Shown here: piece after piece, positions 18,080 to 26,760 of the stretch | Position numbering within the stretch: position 1 is the stretch's first letter | Layout: every line of letters starts with the position of its first letter | Source: [Mycobacterium] crassicus | Lineage (GTDB): Bacteria > Actinomycetota > Actinomycetes > Mycobacteriales > Mycobacteriaceae | DNA: 64,000 nucleotides | Direction: 5' to 3' | Assembly (NCBI RefSeq): GCF_020181615.1 | Contig: NZ_CP084029.1 | Location: forward strand, 661,157-725,156 | Notes under the pieces: generated by a model | Told to the model about the DNA's origin: nothing | Seen by the model: only the letters and a program-made list of their open reading frames with translations | The model's database searches: none | Translations under genes and position numbers: made by a program

Positions 18080-19644
18080 TGACCACGTTCAAACCGCTCG
18101 CGACGATGCGCAACACCTGGCGGGCGCTGACCTCCATGGGCACCGCGCTGGTGCTGCTGGTTCTGCTCGCGTTGGCCGCCATCCCCGGCGCCCTGCTCCC
18201 GCAGCGCAACCTCAACGCCGCCAAGGTCGACGAATACCTGGCGCTGCACCCGGTGCTCGGCCCGTGGCTGAACCGGGTGGAGGCCTTTGACGTCTTCTCC
18301 AGCTTCTGGTTCACCGCCATCTACGTGCTGCTGTGCGTGTCGTTGATCGGCTGCCTGACCCCGCGGACCATTGAGCACTTGCGCGGTGTGCGGGCCACGC
18401 CGGTCGCCGCGCCGCGCAACCTGGGGCGGCTGCCCAAGCATGCCAGCGCTGAGCTGGCCGGCGACGCCGAGGCGCTCGGCGCCGAGATGTCCGACCGGCT
18501 GCGCGGCTGGCGGCGCACCACCCGCTCGGACGGCGGCGTCATCGAGGTGTCGGCGGAGAAGGGGTACCTGCGCGAATTCGGCAACCTGGTCTTCCATTTC
18601 GCGCTGCTGGGGTTGCTGGCCTCGGTGGCGGTCGGCCGGCTGTTCGGCTACGAGGGCAACGTGATGGTGATCGCCGACGGCGGGCCGGGATTCTGCTCGG
18701 CCTCGCCGGCCGCGTTCGACTCGTTCCGCGCCGGAACCACCGTCGACGGCACCCAACTGCACCCGATGTGCATCCGGGTCAATGACTTCACCGCCAACTA
18801 TCTGGCCTCCGGGCTGGCCACCTCGTTCATCGCGCACATCGACTACCAGAGCGGCGAGGACCTCGCCGCGAACCACTGGCGCCCGTACGTGCTGGAGGTC
18901 AACCATCCGTTGCGGGTGGACGGCGTCCGGGCCTATCTGCAGGGCCACGGCTACGCGCCCACCTTCACGGTGATCTTCCCGGACGGACAGACCCGCAGCC
19001 AGACGGTCCAGTGGCGTCCGGACAACCCGCTGACCCTGCTGTCCTCGGGTGCGGTTCGGATCGACCCGCCGGCCGGGGTGTATCCCGACGCGACCGAGCG
19101 CCGCAAACACCAGATCGGTATCCAGGGTCTGTTCGCTCCGACTGAGCAGCTCGACGACCGGCTGCTGTCCTCGGCGTTCCCGGCGCTGAATGACCCCGCG
19201 GTGGCGATCGACGTGTACCGGGGTGACACCGGGCTCGACACCGGGCGGCCGCAGGGCCTGTTCACGCTGGATTCCCGCCTGATCCACCAGGGCCGCCTGA
19301 CCAAGGTGGCCCGGTCCAATCTGAAGCCCGGCGAGGAGATCCGCCTCGACGACGGCACCCGGGTGCGCTTCGACGGCGCGCTGCAGTTCATCAATATCCA
19401 GGTGTCGCATGATCCGGCCGACCTGTGGGTGCTGGTGTTCGCGATGACGATGATGGCGGGCCTGGTGGTGTCGCTGGCGGTGCGTCGCCGCCGGATCTGG
19501 ATCCGGATCACGCCCGGGGGGCAGACCGGTACGGTGAACGTCGAACTGGGAGGGCTGGCCCGCACCGACAACTCCGGCTGGGGTGACGAGTTCGAGCGGC
19601 TGCGCGACGCGTTGTTGGCCGGCCAGAAGGAGCAGCGACCGTGA
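18079..19644 (+). CDS. resB: Cytochrome c biogenesis protein ResB (CcsB/Ccs1)
   Basis: 521 residues. Three N-terminal TM helices (about 20-45, 73-95, 166-186), a large extracytoplasmic domain (about 190-440) and one C-terminal TM helix (about 450-470) fit ResB of the system II haem-attachment machine. It forms the haem lyase complex with CcsA, encoded directly downstream with a 4-base overlap. The position matches Rv0528. Confidence 0.95.
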   Translation: MTTFKPLATMRNTWRALTSMGTALVLLVLLALAAIPGALLPQRNLNAAKVDEYLALHPVLGPWLNRVEAFDVFSSFWFTAIYVLLCVSLIGCLTPRTIEHLRGVRATPVAAPRNLGRLPKHASAELAGDAEALGAEMSDRLRGWRRTTRSDGGVIEVSAEKGYLREFGNLVFHFALLGLLASVAVGRLFGYEGNVMVIADGGPGFCSASPAAFDSFRAGTTVDGTQLHPMCIRVNDFTANYLASGLATSFIAHIDYQSGEDLAANHWRPYVLEVNHPLRVDGVRAYLQGHGYAPTFTVIFPDGQTRSQTVQWRPDNPLTLLSSGAVRIDPPAGVYPDATERRKHQIGIQGLFAPTEQLDDRLLSSAFPALNDPAVAIDVYRGDTGLDTGRPQGLFTLDSRLIHQGRLTKVARSNLKPGEEIRLDDGTRVRFDGALQFINIQVSHDPADLWVLVFAMTMMAGLVVSLAVRRRRIWIRITPGGQTGTVNVELGGLARTDNSGWGDEFERLRDALLAGQKEQRP

Positions 19645-20618
19645 ATACCACCCATATCGACGTCGGGTTGTCCCGCTACTCCGACTGGGCGTTCACCTCG
19701 TCGCTGATCGTGTTGGTGATCGCGATGCTGCTGTTGGCCGTCGAACTGGCCTACAGCCGTGCCCGCACGCCCGCCGAGGCCGAGCTGGTGGCCGCCGGTG
19801 CGGTGACGGCCGACAGCGCCACCCCGGGGGTGGTACGGCCCGCGGAGCGGCGGCCCTTCGACGAGCGGGTGGGTCGCGCCGGTCTGGCCCTGGTCTACCT
19901 GGGTATCGCCCTGCTGCTGGCGTGCATCGTGTTCCGCGGCGCGGCCACGCTGCGCCCGCCGTGGGGCAACATGTACGAGTTCATCAACCTGACCTGCTTC
20001 TCCGGTCTGGTGGCCGGCGCGATCGCACTGCGTCGTCCGCAACACCGCAGCCTCTGGGTGTTCGTGCTGTTGCCGGTGCTGATCCTGCTGACGGTCTCCG
20101 AGCGCTGGCTCTACGCCACCGCCGCGCCGGTGATGCCGGCACTGCAGTCCTACTGGCTGCCGATCCACGTCTCGGTGGTCAGTATCGGCTCGGGGGTGTT
20201 CCTGGTGGCCGGGATGGCCAGCATCCTGTTTCTGGTGCGCTCTTCGCGGCTGAGTGACCCCGACACCCCGGGTGCGCTGGCGCGGATGGTCCGCCGGCTG
20301 CCGGATGCGCAATCGCTGGACCGGCTCGCCTACCGGACCACGATCTTCGCGTTCCCGGTCTTCGGTTTCGGAGTGATCTTCGGCGCAATCTGGGCTGAAG
20401 GGGCGTGGGGCCGGTACTGGGGTTGGGACCCCAAGGAGACGGTCTCCTTCATCGCCTGGATCGTCTACGCCGCCTATCTGCACGCCAGGTCGACGGCCGG
20501 GTGGCGGGACTATAAGGCGGCATGGATCAACGTCGTCGGGTTCGTGGCGATGATCTTCAACCTGTTCTTCGTCAATCTGGTGACGGTGGGGCTGCACTCC
20601 TATGCCGGAGTTGGTTAA
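19641..20618 (+). CDS. ccsA: Cytochrome c biogenesis protein CcsA (haem export and ligation)
   Basis: 325 residues with about eight TM helices. The haem-handling motif is present as WGWDPKET near residue 265, with flanking conserved histidines (PIHVSVV and VGLHSYAG). GTG start within a GTGA overlap with resB. It carries haem to the outer face and joins it to apocytochrome c. It is the last gene of the hemL operon, followed by a perfect hairpin. Confidence 0.96.
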   Translation: MNTTHIDVGLSRYSDWAFTSSLIVLVIAMLLLAVELAYSRARTPAEAELVAAGAVTADSATPGVVRPAERRPFDERVGRAGLALVYLGIALLLACIVFRGAATLRPPWGNMYEFINLTCFSGLVAGAIALRRPQHRSLWVFVLLPVLILLTVSERWLYATAAPVMPALQSYWLPIHVSVVSIGSGVFLVAGMASILFLVRSSRLSDPDTPGALARMVRRLPDAQSLDRLAYRTTIFAFPVFGFGVIFGAIWAEGAWGRYWGWDPKETVSFIAWIVYAAYLHARSTAGWRDYKAAWINVVGFVAMIFNLFFVNLVTVGLHSYAGVG

Positions 20619-20627
20619 CTCGGCTAA

Positions 20628-20648
20628 CAGCAGCCTTTATGGCTGCTG
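20628..20648 (+). terminator. Hairpin after the hemL-ccsA operon
   Basis: An 8-base perfect stem, CAGCAGCC with GGCTGCTG, closes a 5-base loop (TTTAT) ten bases after the ccsA stop. No T-run follows, which is normal for mycobacterial terminators. A -10-like TACCCT (20652-20657) follows at once and may belong to the next gene. Confidence 0.65.
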
Positions 20649-20708
20649 CGCTACCCTGCGACTAACCCTCCATTGACTCGACCCAACCACGTGATGGGAG
20701 AGATACCA

Positions 20709-22013
20709 GTGTCCGACCATGCTCCGGGTGATGCGACTGAGCGCAACGATGTGCCGGATCATCCGACCACCCAGTTCCCGCCATACCAGCAGGTAGCCGA
20801 GGATTCCGCCGGACCGGACACCGGGGGTATCGCGCAGATGTCCGAGGGGACGGAGACGCGGTCGTTCGGAGGTTTCCGTACCGAGCGCCGATTCTCCGAA
20901 CCACTGGACCCGTGGCCGGCACCGTCGGTCGAGGCCCAGACCCAGCAGACCTGGAACCCCGGTCCGGCGACCTGGGTTCCGCAACCGATGGACAACCCCG
21001 CTCCGGTCTATTACGGCGGCGCCCCCGGCGGTGGCGGCAACGCCCCGTATCGGCCGGCGGACACCATCGCGCCGTTCTCGGACCTGTCCACCACCTCGTT
21101 GCTGCGGCAGGTCAAGCCGCCGCCCACGTCCGGCTGGCGCCGACTGCTCTATGTGCTCTCCGGCCAGCTGATCAACGTCGGGGAGAGCCCACGCACCACC
21201 CGGTACAACGACTTGGTGGTGCAGGTCAACCGGCCGCTGCAGGGTTGTCACCGGATCGCGGTGCTGTCGTTGAAGGGCGGTGTCGGCAAGACCACCATCA
21301 CCGCGACCCTGGGGGCCACGTTCGCGTCCATCCGCGGTGACCGGGTGGTGGCCGTGGACGCTAACCCGGATCGCGGCACGTTGAGCCAGAAGGTGCCGAT
21401 GGAGACGCCCGCCACGGTGCGTCACCTGCTGCGCGACGCCGACGGCATCCAGCGCTACAGCGACGTCCGCAGCTACACCAACCAGGGCCCCAGCCGCCTT
21501 GAGGTGCTGGCCTCCGAGAGCGACCCGGCGGTGTCGGAGGCGTTCAGCGCCGAGGACTACGCCCGCACGCTGCATGTGCTCGAGCGGTTCTACAGCCTGG
21601 TCCTCACCGACTGCGGCACCGGCCTGATGCATTCGGCGATGTCGGCGGTGCTGGCCAAGGCCGACACCATGATCGTGGTGAGTTCGGGCTCAGTTGATGG
21701 CGCCCGCAGCGCTTCGGCGACGCTGGACTGGCTGGACGCGCACGGTCACGAGGATCTGGTGCGCAACTCGATCGCGGTGATCAACGCGGTGCGGCCGCGG
21801 TCCGGCAAGGTCGATATGCAGAAGGTGGTCGACCACTTCTCCCGGCGGTGTCGCGCGGTGCGTCTGGTGCCGTTCGACCCGCACCTGGAGGAAGGCGCCG
21901 AGATCGATCTGCTGCGCCTGAAGCGGGAGACCAAGGAGGCGCTGGTCGAGCTGGCCGCCGTCGTCGCCGAGGCATTCGCGGGCGACGATCGGTCCAATCA
22001 GCACTTCGTGTAG
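20709..22013 (+). CDS. MinD/ParA-like ATPase with disordered N-terminus (Rv0530-like)
   Basis: 434 residues. The GTG at 20709 is preferred because GGGAGAG lies 6-8 bases upstream; frames opening at 20673 or 20694 lack a site. Residues 1-125 are Pro/Gly/Gln-rich and probably disordered. From about 175 on it is a ParA/MinD-type P-loop ATPase with a deviant Walker A motif, SLKGGVGKTTITATLG, VVAVDANPDRGTLS and VLTDCGTG. The same layout is found in EspI and other mycobacterial ESX-linked ATPases and in Rv0530, but no ESX gene lies here. Likely a cytoplasmic partner that positions or regulates a membrane process. Confidence 0.9.
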   Translation: MSDHAPGDATERNDVPDHPTTQFPPYQQVAEDSAGPDTGGIAQMSEGTETRSFGGFRTERRFSEPLDPWPAPSVEAQTQQTWNPGPATWVPQPMDNPAPVYYGGAPGGGGNAPYRPADTIAPFSDLSTTSLLRQVKPPPTSGWRRLLYVLSGQLINVGESPRTTRYNDLVVQVNRPLQGCHRIAVLSLKGGVGKTTITATLGATFASIRGDRVVAVDANPDRGTLSQKVPMETPATVRHLLRDADGIQRYSDVRSYTNQGPSRLEVLASESDPAVSEAFSAEDYARTLHVLERFYSLVLTDCGTGLMHSAMSAVLAKADTMIVVSSGSVDGARSASATLDWLDAHGHEDLVRNSIAVINAVRPRSGKVDMQKVVDHFSRRCRAVRLVPFDPHLEEGAEIDLLRLKRETKEALVELAAVVAEAFAGDDRSNQHFV

Positions 22014-22051
22014 ATCGGTCCTGTTCCAGGCCTGCCAGGGGATTGGTGGCG

Positions 22052-22201
22052 CTACGGCTGGTTGTCGCCGTGCCCGATCCGTCGGAGGAAGTCCGGGTCG
22101 TCATCGGGTCCGATCACACGGGTCTTCGGCCGTGCGCGGGCAGAGCGCAGGCCGAGATAGATCAGGGTCCCCAGGGTCAGGACGAGGAGCAGGTAGAGCA
22201 C
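22052..22201 (-). CDS. Very small one-TM membrane protein (Rv0530A-like)
   Basis: 49 residues. The GTG at 22201 is preferred: AGGAGG sits 8 bases upstream. A GTG at 22210 directly abuts that site and is less likely. A single TM helix (about residues 2-17) is followed by a charged cytosolic tail with PDDDPDFLRRIGHG. M. tuberculosis carries a similar tiny gene between Rv0530 and Rv0531, recalled from memory. Function unknown. Confidence 0.75.
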   Translation of the reverse strand: MLYLLLVLTLGTLIYLGLRSARARPKTRVIGPDDDPDFLRRIGHGDNQP

Positions 22202-22277
22202 TCGTGACACCTCCTGGCGCCGAATATACCGTGAGCGCCGCCGGACCCCGTCCCGCCTGGCACTAGGCTTGATTACC

Positions 22278-22574
22278 GTGATGGCAGGTCGGAGCCCGTT
22301 GGGCCGTGCAGTGGTCGCAGTTGTGTTGTACACGGCAGCCCGGCTGCTGCTGGTGGTTGTGTTGGGCGCGGTGATCTACGGGGTCGGGCGGTTGCTCGGG
22401 CTCAGCGATTTCCCGCCGATCATCGCGATGCTGTTGGCGCTGATCATCGCGTTGCCGTTGGGGATGTGGCTCTTCACGCCGCTACGCCGACGCGCCACCG
22501 AAAGCCTGTCGGTGGCCGGCGAGCGACGTCGGCACGATCGTGCGGAGTTGCAGGCGAAGCTGCGCGGGGAGTGA
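22278..22574 (+). CDS. DUF4229-type membrane protein (Rv0531-like)
   Basis: About 98 residues. Two TM helices (residues about 10-33 and 44-66) are followed by a basic helix (LRRRATESLSVAGERRRHDR), the DUF4229 layout. Start codons TTG 22269, GTG 22278 and ATG 22281 are all in frame. The GTG is chosen because a TANNNT -10 element (TAGGCT, 22264-22269) sits 8 bases upstream, so the mRNA may be leaderless. Function unknown. Confidence 0.8.
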   Translation: MMAGRSPLGRAVVAVVLYTAARLLLVVVLGAVIYGVGRLLGLSDFPPIIAMLLALIIALPLGMWLFTPLRRRATESLSVAGERRRHDRAELQAKLRGE

Positions 22575-22594
22575 ATCCTTCCCGGTGACTCTGC

Positions 22595-22653
22595 TTGACT
22601 CTGCGCCTACCCGGCAAAAGTGCGAGTAGCCGGCCTGGTCATCGCAGAGTCAA
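22595..22653. repeat. Intergenic inverted repeat, family II, copy A
   Basis: Perfect 11-base arms TTGACTCTGCG and CGCAGAGTCAA, 37 bases apart, with an inner pair (CCGGC and GCCGG). The core GTGCGAGTAGC and most of the rest recur at 34732-34784. It lies between two convergent genes and covers the last bases of menA. Confidence 0.78.
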
Positions 22654-23531
22654 CGCAGATAGGCGAGCGCCACCGCCTCGGCGATCGCCCACACCAGCAT
22701 GGTCAGCCCGGTGTCGCGCAGCACGGGAATCAGTTCCCTACCGCCGCGTCCGGAGCGCACCGGGGCGATAGCCCGTAACGCCAGCGGGGCGGCGATCAAC
22801 CCGAGCGCACACCACGGGGTTGCCCGCATCAGCGCCAGCGTCAGCCCGCCGGCCAGCAACACCAGCAGCTGAAACAGCACCCGGGTGCGGGCGTCGCCGA
22901 GCCGCACCGCCAGCGTGATCTTGCCGGCCGGTTCGTCGGTGTCGATATCGCGCAGATTGTTGGCCACCAACACCGCCGACGACAGTGCTCCCATGGCCAC
23001 CGCCAGCGCACACCCCACCCAGTCCACCCGCGATGCCTGGGTGTACTGGGTGCCCAGGACCGCCACCAGGCCGAAGAATATGAACACCGCCACCTCACCG
23101 AGGCCGGCGTAGCCGTAGGGCTTCGATCCGCCGGTGTACAGCCAGGCCCCGGCGATGCAGACCGCCCCGACGGCCAGCAGCCACGGTGCGCTGACCAGGG
23201 TGAGCGCCAAACCGGCCAGTGCGCCGATCGACAGCGCGGTGACCGCGGCCGCCAGCACCGAGCGTGGGGTGGCAAGGCGTGAGCCCACCAGTCGCACCGG
23301 TCCGGTCCGGTCGTCGTCGGTGCCGCGGATGCCGTCGGAGTAGTCGTTGGCGAAGTTCACCCCGATGATCAACGCCACCGCGACGGTCAGCGCCAACAGC
23401 GCCTTCCACCACACCGCGGCGTCCAGCCAGGCCGCCGCTCCGGTGCCGGCGATCACCGGGGCGATCGCGTTGGGCAGGGTACGGGGCCGGGCCCCCTCGA
23501 TCCACTGTGCAAAGCTGGCCTTTTCAGACAT
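22650..23531 (-). CDS. menA: 1,4-dihydroxy-2-naphthoate polyprenyltransferase
   Basis: 293 residues, UbiA fold with about nine TM helices. It attaches the polyprenyl chain to DHNA, giving demethylmenaquinone in the membrane. The first Asp-rich motif is [12 protein letters not shown] (about 65-76) and the second is [14 protein letters not shown] (about 187-200), both for Mg-diphosphate binding. The start [20 protein letters not shown] is the normal one; the open frame continues far upstream without homology. It diverges from the MTA phosphorylase gene with 33 bases between start codons. In M. tuberculosis fabH lies upstream of this end; here it does not. Confidence 0.96.
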   Translation of the reverse strand: MSEKASFAQWIEGARPRTLPNAIAPVIAGTGAAAWLDAAVWWKALLALTVAVALIIGVNFANDYSDGIRGTDDDRTGPVRLVGSRLATPRSVLAAAVTALSIGALAGLALTLVSAPWLLAVGAVCIAGAWLYTGGSKPYGYAGLGEVAVFIFFGLVAVLGTQYTQASRVDWVGCALAVAMGALSSAVLVANNLRDIDTDEPAGKITLAVRLGDARTRVLFQLLVLLAGGLTLALMRATPWCALGLIAAPLALRAIAPVRSGRGGRELIPVLRDTGLTMLVWAIAEAVALAYLR

Positions 23532-23564
23532 GGGCACGATCCTTACACGCGGGAGGAACGCACT

Positions 23565-24341
23565 TTGCTCGGAGTGATCGGCGGCAGCGGCTTCTACTCG
23601 TTCTTCGGCGCCAACGCGCGCCGTGTCGAATGCGAAACCCCCTACGGCCCGCCCAGCGGGGAGATCACCATCGGCACCGTCGGCGGCCACGAGGTGGCGT
23701 TCCTGCCACGGCACGGCGAGCGACACCAATTCTCGGCCCACACCGTGCCCTACCGAGCCAACATGTGGGCGCTGCGGACGTTGGGCGTGCGGCGGATCTT
23801 CGCGCCGTGTGCGGTCGGCAGCCTGACCACTGATCTGCCGCCCGGAACGGTGGTGGTGCCCGATCAACTGGTGGACCGCACCTGGGGACGCGCCGACACC
23901 TACTTCGACGACGGCGGTGTGCACGTCGAATTCGCCGACCCCTACTGCCCGACATTGCGGTCGGTGATCACCGGCCTGCCCGACGTCGTCGACGGCAGCA
24001 CCATGGTGGTGATCCAGGGGCCGAGGTTCTCCACCCGTGCTGAAAGCCAATGGTTCGCCTCAGCGGGGTTCCGCCTGATCAACATGACCGGCTACCCCGA
24101 GGCGGTGTTGGCTCGCGAGTTGGAGATGTGTTACGCCGCAATAGCTCTGGTGACCGACCTGGACGCCGGGATCGACGTCGGCAGTGGTGTGCGAGCCGTG
24201 GATGTGTTCGCGGAATTCGAGAAGAACATCGAGCCGTTCAAGAAGCTGGTGCACCAGGGCATCGAGCACGTCGACGCACAGCGCAGCTGTACGCACTGCC
24301 TGTCGCACCAGGGTGTTCAGCTGCCCTTCGAGCTCCCCTAG
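23565..24341 (+). CDS. mtnP: S-methyl-5'-thioadenosine phosphorylase (Rv0535-like)
   Basis: 258 residues. It splits methylthioadenosine with phosphate in methionine and polyamine salvage. TTG start with an excellent GGGAGGA site 7 bases upstream. Motifs: [43 protein letters not shown] and [14 protein letters not shown], which fit the MTA/purine nucleoside phosphorylase group II. The MTA assignment over purine nucleosides rests on the known activity of the M. tuberculosis homologue. Its stop overlaps the convergent cutinase stop within CTAG. Confidence 0.9.
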   Translation: MLGVIGGSGFYSFFGANARRVECETPYGPPSGEITIGTVGGHEVAFLPRHGERHQFSAHTVPYRANMWALRTLGVRRIFAPCAVGSLTTDLPPGTVVVPDQLVDRTWGRADTYFDDGGVHVEFADPYCPTLRSVITGLPDVVDGSTMVVIQGPRFSTRAESQWFASAGFRLINMTGYPEAVLARELEMCYAAIALVTDLDAGIDVGSGVRAVDVFAEFEKNIEPFKKLVHQGIEHVDAQRSCTHCLSHQGVQLPFELP

Positions 24342-25078
24342 CGCGCTCCGAGGTGGGCGACCGCGAAGTCGGCGCCCTGGTCGGTCATACCGTTGGAGCC
24401 GTACATCGCGTGCGCCAAGGGTGGCCCGCTCGCCGGCGCGCCGTTGCAGATGGTGTCGCCGTCGGCGCACAGCTGCACGCTCTTGGACGCATACAGCGGG
24501 CCGATCCGCACCGGTGGCGCACCGGTCGCCCGCAGGAACTCCGCCGAAGGTGTGCCGAACAAGACGACCGCGGCGACGTGGTCGGCCACGGACGGCGGCA
24601 TCGGCTGCGGGAGGTAGGACCGATACCCGGCGGGCACGTCCTTGGGGATCTCGGCCGAGGTGGTGTAGCCGGCAAGCGCCGCGCCCTGCGAGAATCCGCC
24701 GAGCACGATTCGGGTGTTGGGGCAGTTCGCGGCGGTGTTCTCGATGTGGGTGCCGGCGTCCCGGATGCCGTCGACGACGGTGCGGGCGAAATCGACACCG
24801 CCGCCGATATCGCTGCTGGCGGCATAGTTGACCGGGTACACGTCGAAGGAGCGCTCGCCGACCTTGGCGTGCAGAGCGTCGACAAAGGATTGGCCGATGC
24901 CACCGACACCGGGCGGCTCGCTGGTGCCGCGTGCGAACACCAGCTGCACATCCGGGCAGGGTTGTGCCGAGACGTACGCGGCGCCCGGGGACACCAGGAC
25001 GGTGCCGCCCAACACTGTCGCGGCACCCAGGAGCCGGGTGACGGTACGTGCCTTTGTTGCGACCGATCTGATGCTCAT
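24338..25078 (-). CDS. Cutinase-family secreted esterase
   Basis: 246 residues. The ATG at 25078 was chosen for GAGGT 5 bases upstream. The signal peptide (about 1-38) ends near AAYVSAQPCP. Cutinase hallmarks: CPDVQLVFARGTSEPPGVG, nucleophile GGFSQGA, and the DxxC segment LCADGDTICNG followed by the catalytic His in LAHAMYGS. Cysteines fit the two conserved disulfides. Mycobacterial relatives (Cfp21 and the Culp group) are esterases or lipases acting on lipid esters at the cell surface. Confidence 0.95.
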   Translation of the reverse strand: MSIRSVATKARTVTRLLGAATVLGGTVLVSPGAAYVSAQPCPDVQLVFARGTSEPPGVGGIGQSFVDALHAKVGERSFDVYPVNYAASSDIGGGVDFARTVVDGIRDAGTHIENTAANCPNTRIVLGGFSQGAALAGYTTSAEIPKDVPAGYRSYLPQPMPPSVADHVAAVVLFGTPSAEFLRATGAPPVRIGPLYASKSVQLCADGDTICNGAPASGPPLAHAMYGSNGMTDQGADFAVAHLGAR

Positions 25079-25173
25079 CGTGACCTCATTCGCGCGCAAG
25101 AGCTGGAGCGCAGACTCGACTACCCGGCGGACGTGTTCGATAAACGCCTTGGCGCACCGCAGCGCAACGGTAT

Positions 25174-26646
25174 TCAGTTGTCATTCGAGCCGCCCTGATC
25201 CGCCGTGCCGGCGCCGGCCGAATCATCTTCTCCCCGATAGATCTTCGGCCCGCCGACAGGCGTTTTCGGTGTGGCGACCGAGGTCCGAAAGATACTCGGA
25301 GAGCCGCGGCCCCCGGGTTTGGCACGGTCGCCGCCCGATCGGGCGAACTGTGCGGCGACGATCGCGACCACCAGCACGCACCACGCCAGTCCGCACAGCA
25401 CCACGTCGAATGTGCTGGTGATCTGCTGGGCCAGCCCGTTGCCGTACACCGGGTTCGCCAGCGCCGCCGCCTGCTGGGCTGGTGCCAGTCGCGGAGCCAG
25501 CTCGACACCGACCACCAGGCGGGCGATGGTGAACCCGAACAACACCGCGGCCACCGACCAGACGGCGGACACCGGCAGTGACCGATTGCCCAGGTTGATC
25601 CGCAGCCAGATCGCGACCACCGCGGCCACCACGTCGAAAGCCGCCATCGCCGCGCTGTCATACGGCGAATAGGGCAGGTTCAGGGCTACCGCGACCACGA
25701 CGTCGTCGATACGCATGACCGCTGACCCCACACACCAGATCGTTATGAGCAGCAAGATGTTTCGCGTGGCCAACAGCCAGGTCGCGGCCGGTGCATCACG
25801 GAGCGCGGCCACCGCGAAGATGGCCGCCGCGGCCACCCACACCAGATAGCCCTCGAACCCGACTCCCACCGTGGAGGTGTTCTGTGCGATGCCGTGGAAT
25901 CCGTCGACGAGTCGACCCGTCGGCATCACCCACACCAGCGCCCCGGCGACCAGCGCCGCTCCACCGAGTATGACGACGGCCAGCTGGGACGCCTTGTCGC
26001 GCCGAAGAATCCAGCGTGACGCGGTGAAAACGGTGATCCACGCCACCGCCCCGTACACCAGGGCGGTCACGACGATCGCGACTTGCTGCTTGCCGTAGCC
26101 GTCTGGCGAACCTGTACCGGAGAGGGCGTAGTGCACCCGCCAGTACAGGTTGAACAACACACTCAGCCCGGCGCCGACGATCGAGGCGTAGCCGAGGATG
26201 CGGACTCCGCGCTTCCAGAGGCGGACCGGCCCGGCGAGTACCGGTTGTCCGGCGAGCAGCGCACCGGCGGTCCCCAGCCACGCGCCGGGGCCCACACCAC
26301 CGGGGGGATGCGCGCTGCCGCCGTGCCGGATGGTCTGCACCATGTCGAAGACCACGACGCCGAGGACCAACATCAGATACGGCGCGGTGAGGGTCAGGCG
26401 GAGGCGTCCGGCCAGCGCTGGGTTGGGGTGTGCGCCCAATATCCCCCAAGGCCCCAGATACGTCGCGGCGAGCGCGCCCAGCGCGAGCACCGTCGCCGCC
26501 GCCACCGCGGCCAGCAACCCGCGGTCGTCGGTCGGAATCGCGACACCGAAATAGAGGTTCCATGGCAACGTCGACGCAGCGCACAGCAACACCGCGGCGG
26601 TCACATCGCGACCGATGTTCCAGCGTCTGGTCGACTCGCCGATCAC
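25174..26646 (-). CDS. Polytopic membrane protein (Rv0537c-like)
   Basis: 490 residues with about 12 hydrophobic segments and a charged C-terminal tail of about 55 residues (GGDRAKPGGRGSPSIFRTSV and onwards). No transporter signature or catalytic motif is recognisable. GTG start, no strong ribosome-binding site (GGTGGG about 8 bases upstream). It is divergent from the DUF7159-type gene, as Rv0537c is from Rv0538 in M. tuberculosis, so the pair may work together. Function unknown. Confidence 0.85.
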   Translation of the reverse strand: MIGESTRRWNIGRDVTAAVLLCAASTLPWNLYFGVAIPTDDRGLLAAVAAATVLALGALAATYLGPWGILGAHPNPALAGRLRLTLTAPYLMLVLGVVVFDMVQTIRHGGSAHPPGGVGPGAWLGTAGALLAGQPVLAGPVRLWKRGVRILGYASIVGAGLSVLFNLYWRVHYALSGTGSPDGYGKQQVAIVVTALVYGAVAWITVFTASRWILRRDKASQLAVVILGGAALVAGALVWVMPTGRLVDGFHGIAQNTSTVGVGFEGYLVWVAAAAIFAVAALRDAPAATWLLATRNILLLITIWCVGSAVMRIDDVVVAVALNLPYSPYDSAAMAAFDVVAAVVAIWLRINLGNRSLPVSAVWSVAAVLFGFTIARLVVGVELAPRLAPAQQAAALANPVYGNGLAQQITSTFDVVLCGLAWCVLVVAIVAAQFARSGGDRAKPGGRGSPSIFRTSVATPKTPVGGPKIYRGEDDSAGAGTADQGGSNDN

Positions 26647-26760
26647 TTACCCACCATATCCGTGCAGCACGGGCACGCCGCTGATCTGCGAAGATCACGC
26701 CGGTCCACTGTCGGGGCCCGCGGCTAGACTGGCTGTTCGGGTGGCCGGAAGGAGACGCGG

